64,000 bases of DNA. It comes from Oscillospiraceae bacterium (GTDB lineage Bacteria > Bacillota > Clostridia > Oscillospirales > Acutalibacteraceae). The DNA is taken from assembly GCA_015066405.1 (NCBI GenBank), contig SVOM01000001.1:1-64000 (forward strand), in the 5' to 3' direction. Shown one piece after another: positions 27,719-36,699 of the stretch. Numbering within the stretch: position 1 is the stretch's first letter; every line of letters starts with the position of its first letter. Both the position numbers and the translations under genes were made by a program. Below the pieces are notes generated by a model that worked only from the letters and a program-made list of their open reading frames with translations, ran no database searches and was not told the origin of the DNA.

Positions 27719-27891
27719 AGTGATATTCTGTGCTATGCACAGAGTGATATTATGCCTTTCGGCATAGTGATATTTCTGTTATGCAGAAGTGATATTATAT
27801 TCGCTCTTAAAACTTGCGAAGCGAATATCACTTGGACTTTAGTCCAAATATCATTGCGGAGCAATATCACTCGCCGAAGGCGAATATAACT
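27719..27891. repeat. Symmetric array: four AGTGATATT, a central hairpin, then four AATATCACT-like units; every unit separated by a different small palindrome
   Basis: AGTGATATT at 27719, 27743, 27766, 27788. AATATCACT at 27824 and 27863, AATATCATT at 27847, AATATAACT at 27883. Intervening hairpins: CTGTGC-TAT-GCACAG, ATGCC-TTTC-GGCAT, TCTG-TTATG-CAGA, ATTCGCT...AGCGAAT, TGGACT-TT-AGTCCA, TTGC-GGA-GCAA, TCGCC-GAA-GGCGA. Confidence 0.9.
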
Positions 27892-27892
27892 G

Positions 27893-27926
27893 AAAAACTC
27901 CTTGTTCTTTGGAACAAGGAGTTTTT
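27893..27926 (-). terminator. Terminator-like hairpin downstream of tRNA-Leu
   Basis: AAAAACTCCTTGTTC TTTG GAACAAGGAGTTTTT. Confidence 0.75.
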
Positions 27927-27927
27927 C

Positions 27928-28014
27928 TGGTGCCGCTGACCGGACTTGAACCGGTACGGTATTGCTACCGAGGGATTTTAAGTCCCTTGTGTCTGCCTAT
28001 TCCACCACAGCGGC
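27928..28014 (-). tRNA. tRNA-Leu (anticodon UAA), CCA encoded
   Basis: Minus strand GCCGCTGTGGTGGAATAGGCAGACACAAGGGACTTAAAATCCCTCGG...CCGGTTCAAGTCCGGTCAGCGGCACCA: anticodon loop CTTAAAA, long variable arm, T-loop GGTTCAAGTCC. Confidence 0.95.
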
Positions 28015-28043
28015 ATACTATATTGAATTTAAGCACATAGAAT

Positions 28044-28072
28044 ATGTTAATTTATTTTGCCCGATTTGTCAA
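28044..28072 (-). promoter_or_regulatory. Promoter of tRNA-Leu
   Basis: Minus strand TTGACA - 17 nt - TAACAT. Confidence 0.65.
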
Positions 28073-28084
28073 GTGTTTTTTGAT

Positions 28085-28132
28085 AAAAGCGGCGGTTGAA
28101 AGTTAAATTTTTCACTTTCAACCGCCGCTTTT
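28085..28132 (-). terminator. Terminator of pur operon
   Basis: AAAAGCGGCGGTTGAAAGT...ACTTTCAACCGCCGCTTTT long inverted repeat. Confidence 0.8.
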
Positions 28133-28137
28133 AAAAA

Positions 28138-31100
28138 TTATTTAAAATAGCGAACTGCAGCGCGGAACATATTTATATCATAGTTACCGGGAACATTCTT
28201 ATAAAGTCCATCGCCAATACGCTCACTGTGTCCCATCTTACCGAATACACGGCCATCGGGGGATGTGATACCTTCTATAGCGTACATAGAATCGTTGGGG
28301 TTAAAGCGTATATCACTTGTGGCGTTACCCTCAAGGTCAACATACTGCGTTGCGATTTGTCCGTTTGCGGCTAATTCCTGAATTAGCTTTTCATCCGCAA
28401 TAAAGCGACCTTCGCCGTGTGAAATCGGCACGTTGTAAACCTCGCCAACGTTTGTGTAGCTAAGCCACGGAGATTTGTTTGAAGCAATGCGCGTTCTAAC
28501 AATTCTCGACTGGTGGCGCGCTATGGTATTAAATGTAAGTGTTGGGCAGTTTTCATCGGTATCGATAATCTTGCCGTATGGAACAAGGCCAAGTTTTATG
28601 AGTGCTTGGAAGCCGTTGCAAATACCGCACATAAGTCCATCACGGTTATCGAGCAAGTCGGTTACGCCCTCTTTAATGGCGGCATTGCGGAAGAACGCAG
28701 TAATAAACTTACCGCTGCCATCGGGCTCATCTCCACCCGAGAAACCACCGGGAATAAAGATTGCCTGACTCTTTTTGATTTCCTCAGCAAACTGTTCTAC
28801 ACTGCGGGAAATACCCTCGGAGGAAAGGTTATTGATAACCATAATCTTGGGCTCTGCGCCTGCATCTCTTACAGCTTTTGCCGAATCAAATTCGCAGTTT
28901 GTACCGGGGAATGCAGGGATAAGAATTTGCGGCTTGGCAACCTTTATAGCGGGAGCGGGATAAGAGGAAGCCGAGAAATTAAAGTTTTGCATATTCTTCT
29001 CTTTATTTTCGATATTACAGCTGTAAACACTTTCAAGCTTATCTTCATAAATACCGAGAAGCTCCGCTAAATCAATTTGTTCATCTTTAAGGGTTATAGC
29101 ACCGTTATCGGTTACTGTACCAATTACAGTGGCACCCTCAATATCACTTGTTGTTTCAAGCACAAATCCGCCGTAGTTATAGCTGAAAATATCCTGGGTT
29201 AAAATGCTGTCATCATACTTAAAGCCTAACTTATTACCGAAGCACATTTTCATAACCGCCTCGGCGATACCGCCAAGACCTACAGTATAAGCCGATACGG
29301 CTTTACCGCTCTTTAATGCGTTTGTAACAACATCAAAATTTTTGATAAGGGCATCTGCTTTAGGCAGATTATCATCATCATAAATTACGGGTAGGAATAC
29401 AACCTTGTTGCCCGCCTTTTTAAATTCGGGAGAAACAACATCCTGTGTTTTGCCCGTTGTAACGGCAAAGGAAACGAGTGTGGGCGGTACATCGAGGTCC
29501 TCGAACGAGCCGCTCATAGAGTCCTTACCGCCGATAGAACCGATACCAAAATCCAACTGTGCTTTAAATGCGCCAAGCAAAGCGGCCAAAGGTTTACCCC
29601 AGCGTTTGCCATCCTTTCTCGGATGCTCAAAATATTCTTGGAAGGTAAGATACACATCCTCAAATTTAGCACCCGTAGCAATAAGCTTTGCTACCGATTC
29701 CACAACGGCTAAATATGCGCCGTGGTAGGGAGAAGCTGACATAATAAAGGGGTTGTAGCCCCAAGCCATAAAGGAGCAGTCATCGGTGTGTTTTTTCTCA
29801 ACCGATACCTTTTGTACCATTGCCTGTATCGGTGTTAACTGGTGCTTACCGCCAAACGGCATAAGCACAGTGCCAGCGCCTATGGTTGAGTCAAAACGTT
29901 CGGAAAGGCCGCGCTTTGAGCAAATGTTTAAGTCATCGGCTATTTTCTTATAATTTTCGGTAAATCCGCCTGTTACCGCCTTTTTATAATCAGCGGCAGC
30001 TACAGGGGTTATATCAATATGCTTATCAGCGCCGTTGGAATTTAAGAATTCACGGCTGATATCTACTATTTTTTTGCCGTTCCAGTTCATAACGAGGCGT
30101 GGCTCGGCTTTAACTACTGCAACGGGGAATGCTTGTAGGTTCTCCTCGTTTGCGAGTTTTAAGAAGTTTTCTACGTTGTGCGGCTCAATAACAACCGCCA
30201 TACGCTCTTGCGATTCGCTGATAGCAAGCTCGGTGCCGTCAAGACCTTCATACTTTTTGGGTACTGCGTTTAAGTCAATTTCAAGTCCGTCAGCGAGTTC
30301 GCCGATAGCAACCGATACACCGCCTGCGCCAAAGTCATTACAACGCTTAATCATGCGAGTCGCCTCGGGGTTACGGAATAGGCGTTGTAGTTTTCTTTCT
30401 TCGGGTGCGTTACCTTTTTGTACCTCGGCACCGCAGGTTTCAACCGACTGTGCAGTGTGCGCCTTGGAGGAACCGGTAGCACCGCCTATACCATCGCGAC
30501 CTGTTGAGCCGCCGAGTAATATTACAATATCTCCTGGGGAGGGAACTTCTCTTCTTACGTTTTCAGCGGGAGCGGCGGCAATAACTGCGCCGATTTCCAT
30601 ACGCTTTGCGGCATAGCCCGGGTGGTAAATTTCATCTACAATACCGGTAGCGAGACCTATTTGGTTACCATAGGAAGAATAACCTGCAGCGGCAGTTGTA
30701 ACTATTTTGCGCTGCGGTAATTTACCCTTAATGGTTTCATTAACAGGCTTTAACGGGTCAGCGGCACCCGTTACACGCATAGCGCCGTAAACATAGGCAC
30801 GGCCCGAGAGCGGGTCGCGAATTGCACCGCCAATACAAGTAGCCGCACCACCAAAGGGTTCAATTTCGGTGGGGTGGTTATGCGTTTCGTTTTTAAAGAG
30901 CAGGAGCCACGGCTCAGTCTTACCGTCAACATCAACATCAATTTTAACAGTACAAGCGTTGATTTCTTCCGACTCATCAAGCTTGTCGAGCTTACCTTGA
31001 GTTTTCAGGTATTTAACCGCAACAGTTGCGATATCCATAAGGCAAATCGGTTTAGTACGTCCGAGTTCCCCGCGAACACGGATGTATTCATCGTATGCAT

Positions 31101-31827
31101 CCTGCAAAAGCTTATCTTCAAACTTAACCGAATCAATAACAGTTAAGAATGTGGTGTGGCGGCAGTGGTCCGACCAATATGTATCTATCATACGGATTTC
31201 GGTAATGGTAGGATTACGTTTTTCGCTCTTAAAATAGTCTTGGCAAAATGCGATATCATCAGCATCCATTGCAAGACCATAATCGCTGACAAATTTTTCG
31301 AGTGCGGCTCTATCTAAATCAATAAAGCCGTCAAGTGTTTTAACCGTTGTGGGAATTTCGTAATTAGCCTTTAATGTTTCGTATTTTTCGAAGCTTGCTT
31401 CTCTTGATTCAACGGGGTTAATAACGTATTTTTTAATCTCGTTAATATCGGCATCGGTAAGGTCGCCATAAAGCGCATAAATCTTGGCAGTGCGAACTAA
31501 CGGGCGGTCAAGACATGAGATAATTTGAATACACTGTGCGGCCGAATCTGCGCGCTGGTCAAACTGTCCCGGCAAAAACTCAACCGCAAAAGCGGCAGCA
31601 CCCGATAAATCAACTTCATCGGTTACTATATCGAGCTGTGGCTCGGAAAATACGGTGCCCTTAGCATACTCGAATAATTCTTCGGTAATATTCTCCGCAT
31701 CATAGCGGTTGATTACTCTAACATCGGTAAGTCCCTTAATGCCAAGCAGTGCGGTAGCATCCGAGAAGAGTGCTTTCGCTTCATGTGCGAGTTCTTTTTT
31801 CTTTTCTACATATACTCTATAAACCAT
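28138..31827 (-). CDS. purL: Phosphoribosylformylglycinamidine synthase (single-chain PurL)
   Basis: SDHCRHTTF, KNETHNHPTEIEPFGGA, C-terminal glutaminase LIPAFPGTNCEFDS and GICNGFQAL. Confidence 0.97.
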   Translation of the reverse strand: MVYRVYVEKKKELAHEAKALFSDATALLGIKGLTDVRVINRYDAENITEELFEYAKGTVFSEPQLDIVTDEVDLSGAAAFAVEFLPGQFDQRADSAAQCIQIISCLDRPLVRTAKIYALYGDLTDADINEIKKYVINPVESREASFEKYETLKANYEIPTTVKTLDGFIDLDRAALEKFVSDYGLAMDADDIAFCQDYFKSEKRNPTITEIRMIDTYWSDHCRHTTFLTVIDSVKFEDKLLQDAYDEYIRVRGELGRTKPICLMDIATVAVKYLKTQGKLDKLDESEEINACTVKIDVDVDGKTEPWLLLFKNETHNHPTEIEPFGGAATCIGGAIRDPLSGRAYVYGAMRVTGAADPLKPVNETIKGKLPQRKIVTTAAAGYSSYGNQIGLATGIVDEIYHPGYAAKRMEIGAVIAAAPAENVRREVPSPGDIVILLGGSTGRDGIGGATGSSKAHTAQSVETCGAEVQKGNAPEERKLQRLFRNPEATRMIKRCNDFGAGGVSVAIGELADGLEIDLNAVPKKYEGLDGTELAISESQERMAVVIEPHNVENFLKLANEENLQAFPVAVVKAEPRLVMNWNGKKIVDISREFLNSNGADKHIDITPVAAADYKKAVTGGFTENYKKIADDLNICSKRGLSERFDSTIGAGTVLMPFGGKHQLTPIQAMVQKVSVEKKHTDDCSFMAWGYNPFIMSASPYHGAYLAVVESVAKLIATGAKFEDVYLTFQEYFEHPRKDGKRWGKPLAALLGAFKAQLDFGIGSIGGKDSMSGSFEDLDVPPTLVSFAVTTGKTQDVVSPEFKKAGNKVVFLPVIYDDDNLPKADALIKNFDVVTNALKSGKAVSAYTVGLGGIAEAVMKMCFGNKLGFKYDDSILTQDIFSYNYGGFVLETTSDIEGATVIGTVTDNGAITLKDEQIDLAELLGIYEDKLESVYSCNIENKEKNMQNFNFSASSYPAPAIKVAKPQILIPAFPGTNCEFDSAKAVRDAGAEPKIMVINNLSSEGISRSVEQFAEEIKKSQAIFIPGGFSGGDEPDGSGKFITAFFRNAAIKEGVTDLLDNRDGLMCGICNGFQALIKLGLVPYGKIIDTDENCPTLTFNTIARHQSRIVRTRIASNKSPWLSYTNVGEVYNVPISHGEGRFIADEKLIQELAANGQIATQYVDLEGNATSDIRFNPNDSMYAIEGITSPDGRVFGKMGHSERIGDGLYKNVPGNYDINMFRAAVRYFK

Positions 31828-33099
31828 TTATTTCTCCTCCGTCGCTTTTAATGCCTTAGCACCTATATCATTTCGTTTATATGCGTTTTCAAAGTGAATT
31901 TTTTCGGTAAGCTTATATGCTTTATCAATAGCACTTTTAAGTGTATCGCCTATAGCGGTAGCACCAAGCACTCGGCCACCATTTGTAAGCAGCTTGCCGT
32001 TCTCACACTTTGCGCCTGCAATATAAACATTGTCGGCTATTTGCTTATCAATGGTAATTTCATAGCCCTTTTTATAGCCTTCGGGATAGCCTTTGGATGC
32101 CATAATTACGCAACAAGCGTGTTTATTCTTAAACTTAACCTCGGTGTCTTTAAGAGTACCATAGGTAGTGGCTTTCATAACAGTGAGCAAATCACTCTCG
32201 AGTAGCGGTAATACAACCTGTGTTTCGGGGTCGCCAAAACGGCAGTTATATTCGATAACCTTAGGTCCCTTTTCTGTTAGCATAAGTCCGAAATAAAGGC
32301 ATCCCTTAAAGGTTCGACCTTCCGCGTTCATAGCATTTATAGTTGGCAAGAAAATGGTTTCCATACACTGCTTTGCTATGTCCTCGGTGTAGTAGGGGTT
32401 GGGGGCTACAGTACCCATACCGCCTGTATTGAGGCCTGTATCGTTATCTCCCGCGCGCTTATGGTCCATGGATGACACCATAGGCACTATAGTTTCGCCA
32501 TCGGTAAAGGAAAGCACCGATACTTCGGGTCCCGTTAAAAATTCTTCAATTACAATGCTGTCGCCGCTCTTGCCGAACATTTTGTCCTGCATCATAGAGA
32601 TTACGGCCTTTTTTGCTTCATCTCTTGTGTTGGCGATAATAACGCCCTTACCGAGTGCCAAGCCATCAGCCTTGATAACGGTAGGGATGGGGGCTGTTTC
32701 TAAATACTCAAGCGCCGCCGCCATATCGGTAAAAACTTCATACTCGGCAGTGGGAATTGAATATTTTTTCATAAGATTTTTAGAGAAAACCTTACTGCCC
32801 TCAATTATAGCCGCATTGGCTTTCGGTCCAAAACAGGGGATACCCTTTTCTTCCAAAGCATCCACGCAACCTGCAACGAGCGGGTCATCAGGTGCTACAA
32901 CGGCATAATCTATTTTATTGTTTACCGCAAATTCTGCTATTTTGTCGGTATCGGTGCCAACAATGTCAACCAGTGTAGCATCCGCTACCATACCGCCGTT
33001 ACCGGGGGCCGCAAAAATTTCGGTAATCTCTTTATTAGTCTTTAATTTTTTTATGATGGCGTGTTCTCTTCCGCCACCACCAACAACTAAAATCTTCAT
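31828..33099 (-). CDS. purD: Phosphoribosylamine-glycine ligase
   Basis: MKILVVGGGGREHAII; DGLALGKGVIIA; GCLYFGLMLTEKGPKVIEYNCRFGDPETQ. Confidence 0.97.
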   Translation of the reverse strand: MKILVVGGGGREHAIIKKLKTNKEITEIFAAPGNGGMVADATLVDIVGTDTDKIAEFAVNNKIDYAVVAPDDPLVAGCVDALEEKGIPCFGPKANAAIIEGSKVFSKNLMKKYSIPTAEYEVFTDMAAALEYLETAPIPTVIKADGLALGKGVIIANTRDEAKKAVISMMQDKMFGKSGDSIVIEEFLTGPEVSVLSFTDGETIVPMVSSMDHKRAGDNDTGLNTGGMGTVAPNPYYTEDIAKQCMETIFLPTINAMNAEGRTFKGCLYFGLMLTEKGPKVIEYNCRFGDPETQVVLPLLESDLLTVMKATTYGTLKDTEVKFKNKHACCVIMASKGYPEGYKKGYEITIDKQIADNVYIAGAKCENGKLLTNGGRVLGATAIGDTLKSAIDKAYKLTEKIHFENAYKRNDIGAKALKATEEK

Positions 33100-33117
33100 T
33101 TTAAAACCTCAGGAATA

Positions 33118-34302
33118 TTAATGGTGGAACAAGCGCATACCTGTAAATGACATGGCCATTTTGTATTTATTACAGGTTTCAATTACTGCATCATCGCGGA
33201 TTGAGCCACCCGGTTCAGCAATATATTTAACACCGCTTTTCTTTGCACGCTCAATATTATCGCTAAAGGGGAAGAAGGCATCGGAGCCGAGCGCCACGCC
33301 ATCAATAGTGTCAAGATAAGCGCGAATTTCGGCATCGGTTAACGGCTCGGGCTGACAAGTAAAGTATTTTTGCCAGTTGCCCTCGGCGCAAACGTCCTCT
33401 TCATTGCGGTTGATATAACCGTCAATTACGTTATCTCTATCAGGTCTGCCTAAAGTGTCCTTAAAGGGAAGCGCTAACACTTTATCGTGCTGTCTAAGGA
33501 ACCAGGTGTCTGCCTTAGTACCTGCAAGGCGTGTGCAGTGTATACGAGATTGTTGACCGGCACCCACACCGATTGCCTGTCCGTCTACGGCATAGCACAC
33601 CGAATTTGACTGTGTGTATTTAAGGGTAATAAGAGCAATAATTAAATCTCTTACCGCACTTTCGGGCATATCTTTATTTTCGGTTACGATATTAGAAAGC
33701 AATTCTTTATTAATTTCAAAGTTGTTGCGACCCTGCTCAAAGGTAATACCGAATACCTGCTTGGTTTCTTGAACCTCGGGCACATAGTTGGGGTCGATTT
33801 TAACGATATTGTAGTTGCCCTTGCGCTTTGTTTTGAGTATTTCGAGTGCCTCGGGTGTGTAACCAGGCGCTATAACGCCGTCAGACACCTCTCTTTTGAT
33901 TAAAAGGGCGGTGGTTGTGTCGCAAACATCCGAAAGGGCTACCCAGTCGCCAAAAGAACACATACGGTCGGTACCGCGGGCTCTCGCATACGCCAAGGCT
34001 AAGGGAGAATCATCAAGTCCCTCAATATCATCAACAAAGCATGCCTTTTTTAATTTTTCGCTCATAGGAATACCAACTGCCGCTGATGTGGGGCTTACGT
34101 GCTTAAAGGATGTAACTGCGGGAAGTCCTAATGCCTCCTTTAGTTCTTTTACCAACTGCCAAGAGTTGAATGCATCAAGGAAATTTATGTAGCCTGGTCT
34201 TCCTGAGAGAATTTCTATCGGTAATTCGGAGCCGTCTTTCATATATATTTTTGAGGGCTTTTGGTTGGGGTTGCAACCGTATTTAAGTTCAAATTCTTTC
34301 AT
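33118..34302 (-). CDS. Stand-alone AICAR transformylase (PurH C-terminal domain/PurV-like)
   Basis: LKYGCNPNQKPSKIYM, SFKHVSPTSAAVG, KYTQSNSVCYA, GQQSRIHCTRLAG, DAFFPF; no MGS-like IMPCH domain. Confidence 0.93.
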   Translation of the reverse strand: MKEFELKYGCNPNQKPSKIYMKDGSELPIEILSGRPGYINFLDAFNSWQLVKELKEALGLPAVTSFKHVSPTSAAVGIPMSEKLKKACFVDDIEGLDDSPLALAYARARGTDRMCSFGDWVALSDVCDTTTALLIKREVSDGVIAPGYTPEALEILKTKRKGNYNIVKIDPNYVPEVQETKQVFGITFEQGRNNFEINKELLSNIVTENKDMPESAVRDLIIALITLKYTQSNSVCYAVDGQAIGVGAGQQSRIHCTRLAGTKADTWFLRQHDKVLALPFKDTLGRPDRDNVIDGYINRNEEDVCAEGNWQKYFTCQPEPLTDAEIRAYLDTIDGVALGSDAFFPFSDNIERAKKSGVKYIAEPGGSIRDDAVIETCNKYKMAMSFTGMRLFHH

Positions 34303-34314
34303 TTCAGTTACTCC

Positions 34315-35037
34315 TTATTTATTCTTGTTTATGATAATTTCAGTCGGCTCGTCTCCATCAAGCGGAATAGCGCGCACGAACAGTGATACCTTATTGTCTT
34401 CATTTAAGTTGTTCCATACAAGGTCGGCTAACTCTTCGGCAGTGTTAGGCATTGTAACCTCTTCGGGCTCTCCATAGAAAGAGGGGATGGGGTTTCCATC
34501 GCACTTGTAGGTGTGAATAAAGTGGCCGATACCGTTTTCGGGTACATAGTTATAGAAATAACGGTTACACGCTTCGGGTCTGCCGTTAGAACTCTTTAAA
34601 ATTGAGAGTTTATAGCTAAAATCAGTATTTTCAAAGTCATAGTAGAGCGCACCTGAAATTCTTGGGGTAAAGTTCGGTGCATCATCTTCAAACTCACGTG
34701 TATAGAGTGCATCTTCAAAGGTTTTACCGTTATTGATAAAATCAAAAATAGTATTTGTCTGGTCGCCGTTTGTGATAATATCAATGTTTCCGCCCTTTGT
34801 TGTAAGATAGGGGTTATATATGATAAGATGCGGGTCGGAAAGCTTGCTTTCATCAAACGCCTTGGTACGCATACCGTTTTCAAATCGCTCGAATATACGG
34901 TTGCGGCTGTTTTCACTTCTACCCATAATAAAATAGGCAATTAAAGCACACTTGCCGTCAGCCGATTTACCGATAACTATACCACGGCCGGGATATGTAT
35001 TTTCACTAAGCAATGTTTTCAAATCAAATAAAGACAT
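34315..35037 (-). CDS. purO: PurO-type IMP cyclohydrolase
   Basis: YPGRGIVIGKSADGKCALIAYFIMGRSENSRNRIF and NGDQTNTI; next to AICARFT in a pur operon. Confidence 0.85.
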   Translation of the reverse strand: MSLFDLKTLLSENTYPGRGIVIGKSADGKCALIAYFIMGRSENSRNRIFERFENGMRTKAFDESKLSDPHLIIYNPYLTTKGGNIDIITNGDQTNTIFDFINNGKTFEDALYTREFEDDAPNFTPRISGALYYDFENTDFSYKLSILKSSNGRPEACNRYFYNYVPENGIGHFIHTYKCDGNPIPSFYGEPEEVTMPNTAEELADLVWNNLNEDNKVSLFVRAIPLDGDEPTEIIINKNK

Positions 35038-35052
35038 ATTTAAAACCTTCCT

Positions 35053-35658
35053 TTATTTTATAAGTTCGGCACACACTTTTTCTACCGCGCGCGGCAGTAT
35101 TTTCCACTCAGCCGTTTCCATAACGCGCTTTTGCAGTGTTTCGGGTGTGTCGGTGTCTAAAATATCAACGGCCTTTTGCATTATAATTTCGCCGCCATCG
35201 GGTATTTCATTTACAAAATGCACAGTAGCACCCGTAACCTTTACACCATACTTTAAAGCCGCCTCGTGAACGTGCAGTCCATAAAAACCTTTGCCGCAAA
35301 AAGAGGGGATGAGCGACGGGTGTACATTTATAATGCGTTTGGGATAACGTTTTGTGAAATTCTCACTGAGTATTGACATAAAGCCCGCAAGGACAATTAT
35401 ATCAACGTTGTATTCATCAAGTTTATCTATAATTGCGGTTTCAAAAGCATTTTGGTCCATACCGCAGTCTTTTTTTGTTATAATAGCAGTATCAATGCCT
35501 GCATTTTCGGCTCTTGTGAGTGCATAAGCATCGGCATTGTTGGAAATAACAAGCTTTATTTCGCCGCTTTTTATAATGCCGCTCTTGGTAGCATCAATAA
35601 GCGCTTGTAAATTAGTGCCGCCGCCTGATACGAGCACGGCAATGTTGGCCTTTATCAT
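35053..35658 (-). CDS. purN: Phosphoribosylglycinamide formyltransferase
   Basis: IAVLVSGGGTNLQALIDA; RIINVHPSLIPSFCGKGFYG; GATVHFVNEIPDGGEII. Confidence 0.97.
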   Translation of the reverse strand: MIKANIAVLVSGGGTNLQALIDATKSGIIKSGEIKLVISNNADAYALTRAENAGIDTAIITKKDCGMDQNAFETAIIDKLDEYNVDIIVLAGFMSILSENFTKRYPKRIINVHPSLIPSFCGKGFYGLHVHEAALKYGVKVTGATVHFVNEIPDGGEIIMQKAVDILDTDTPETLQKRVMETAEWKILPRAVEKVCAELIK

Positions 35659-36695
35659 AAGATTATTTTATCCTCCGACTCTATAATCTCGCCAATTACA
35701 TAAGCATCCTCGCCGTTTGCTTTTAATATTTCGAGAGCTTGTTCGGTGTCTTCCTTTGCAACCACAATGCTCATACCAACGCCCATATTAAAGGTGTTGA
35801 ACATATCTCTCTCGGGGATGTTGCCAACCTTTTGGATAAGTGAGAATATCGGCAAAATTTTAACTGCCGATTTATCAATTTTAGCACCAAGTCCGTCAGG
35901 AATGCTTCTCGGAATATTTTCATAGAAGCCGCCACCTGTTATGTGGGAAATACCCTTTACTTTAACCTTTTCTAAAAGTGCTAAAACTGATTTTACATAA
36001 AGCTTGGTGGGTGTGAGCAAGGTTTCTCCTATACTTTTGCCGCCGAGTTCTTCGACAGGCGCCGTAATATCAGCGTTTTCAATATCAAACACCTTACGTA
36101 CAAGTGAAAAACCGTTTGAGTGCACACCGCTGGATGCGAGCGCAATTACTGTATCGCCCGCACACATGGTTTTATTATCAATTATTTTAGATTTATCAAC
36201 GATACCTGTGCAGTAGCCCGCTAAGTCATAGTCGTCCTCGGGCATAAGACCCGGGTGCTCGGCAGTTTCTCCGCCTATGAGCGCACAGCCCGACTGTACA
36301 CAGCCCTCGGCCACACCTGCTACGATATCGGCAATTTTTTCGGGTTTATTTTTGCCGCAAGCAATATAATCCAAGAAGAAAAGCGGTTTAGCACCACAAC
36401 AAATAATGTCGTTAGCGCACATTGCAACACAGTCGATACCGATAGTATCGTGTTTATCGAGCAACATTGCGAGCTTGATTTTGGTGCCTACACCATCGGT
36501 ACCTGCAACGAGCACAGGCTCGGTAATACCTGCGAGATTAAGTCCAAAACAACCGCCAAAGCCACCAACGTCATCAAGGCAACCCTCGTTTTTTGTGCGG
36601 TTTATATGTTTTTTCATAAGCTCAACTGCTTTGTAACCTGCAGTAATATCAACGCCCGCTGCTGCGTAAGAGTCTGATTTAGATTGCATACTCAT
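35655..36695 (-). CDS. purM: Phosphoribosylformylglycinamidine cyclo-ligase
   Basis: YAAAGVDITAGYKAVELMK; VAGTDGVGTKIKLAM; GISHITGGGFYENIPR. Confidence 0.97.
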   Translation of the reverse strand: MSMQSKSDSYAAAGVDITAGYKAVELMKKHINRTKNEGCLDDVGGFGGCFGLNLAGITEPVLVAGTDGVGTKIKLAMLLDKHDTIGIDCVAMCANDIICCGAKPLFFLDYIACGKNKPEKIADIVAGVAEGCVQSGCALIGGETAEHPGLMPEDDYDLAGYCTGIVDKSKIIDNKTMCAGDTVIALASSGVHSNGFSLVRKVFDIENADITAPVEELGGKSIGETLLTPTKLYVKSVLALLEKVKVKGISHITGGGFYENIPRSIPDGLGAKIDKSAVKILPIFSLIQKVGNIPERDMFNTFNMGVGMSIVVAKEDTEQALEILKANGEDAYVIGEIIESEDKIIL

Positions 36696-36699
36696 TATT

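Noticed and set aside
27719-27891. CRISPR array
   Set aside because: Repeats are only 9 nt, separators are 11-15 nt palindromes, and the second half is inverted; no cas genes nearby.
28085-28132. Repeat element of interest
   Set aside because: Long GC-rich hairpin directly after purL is adequately explained as the pur operon terminator.
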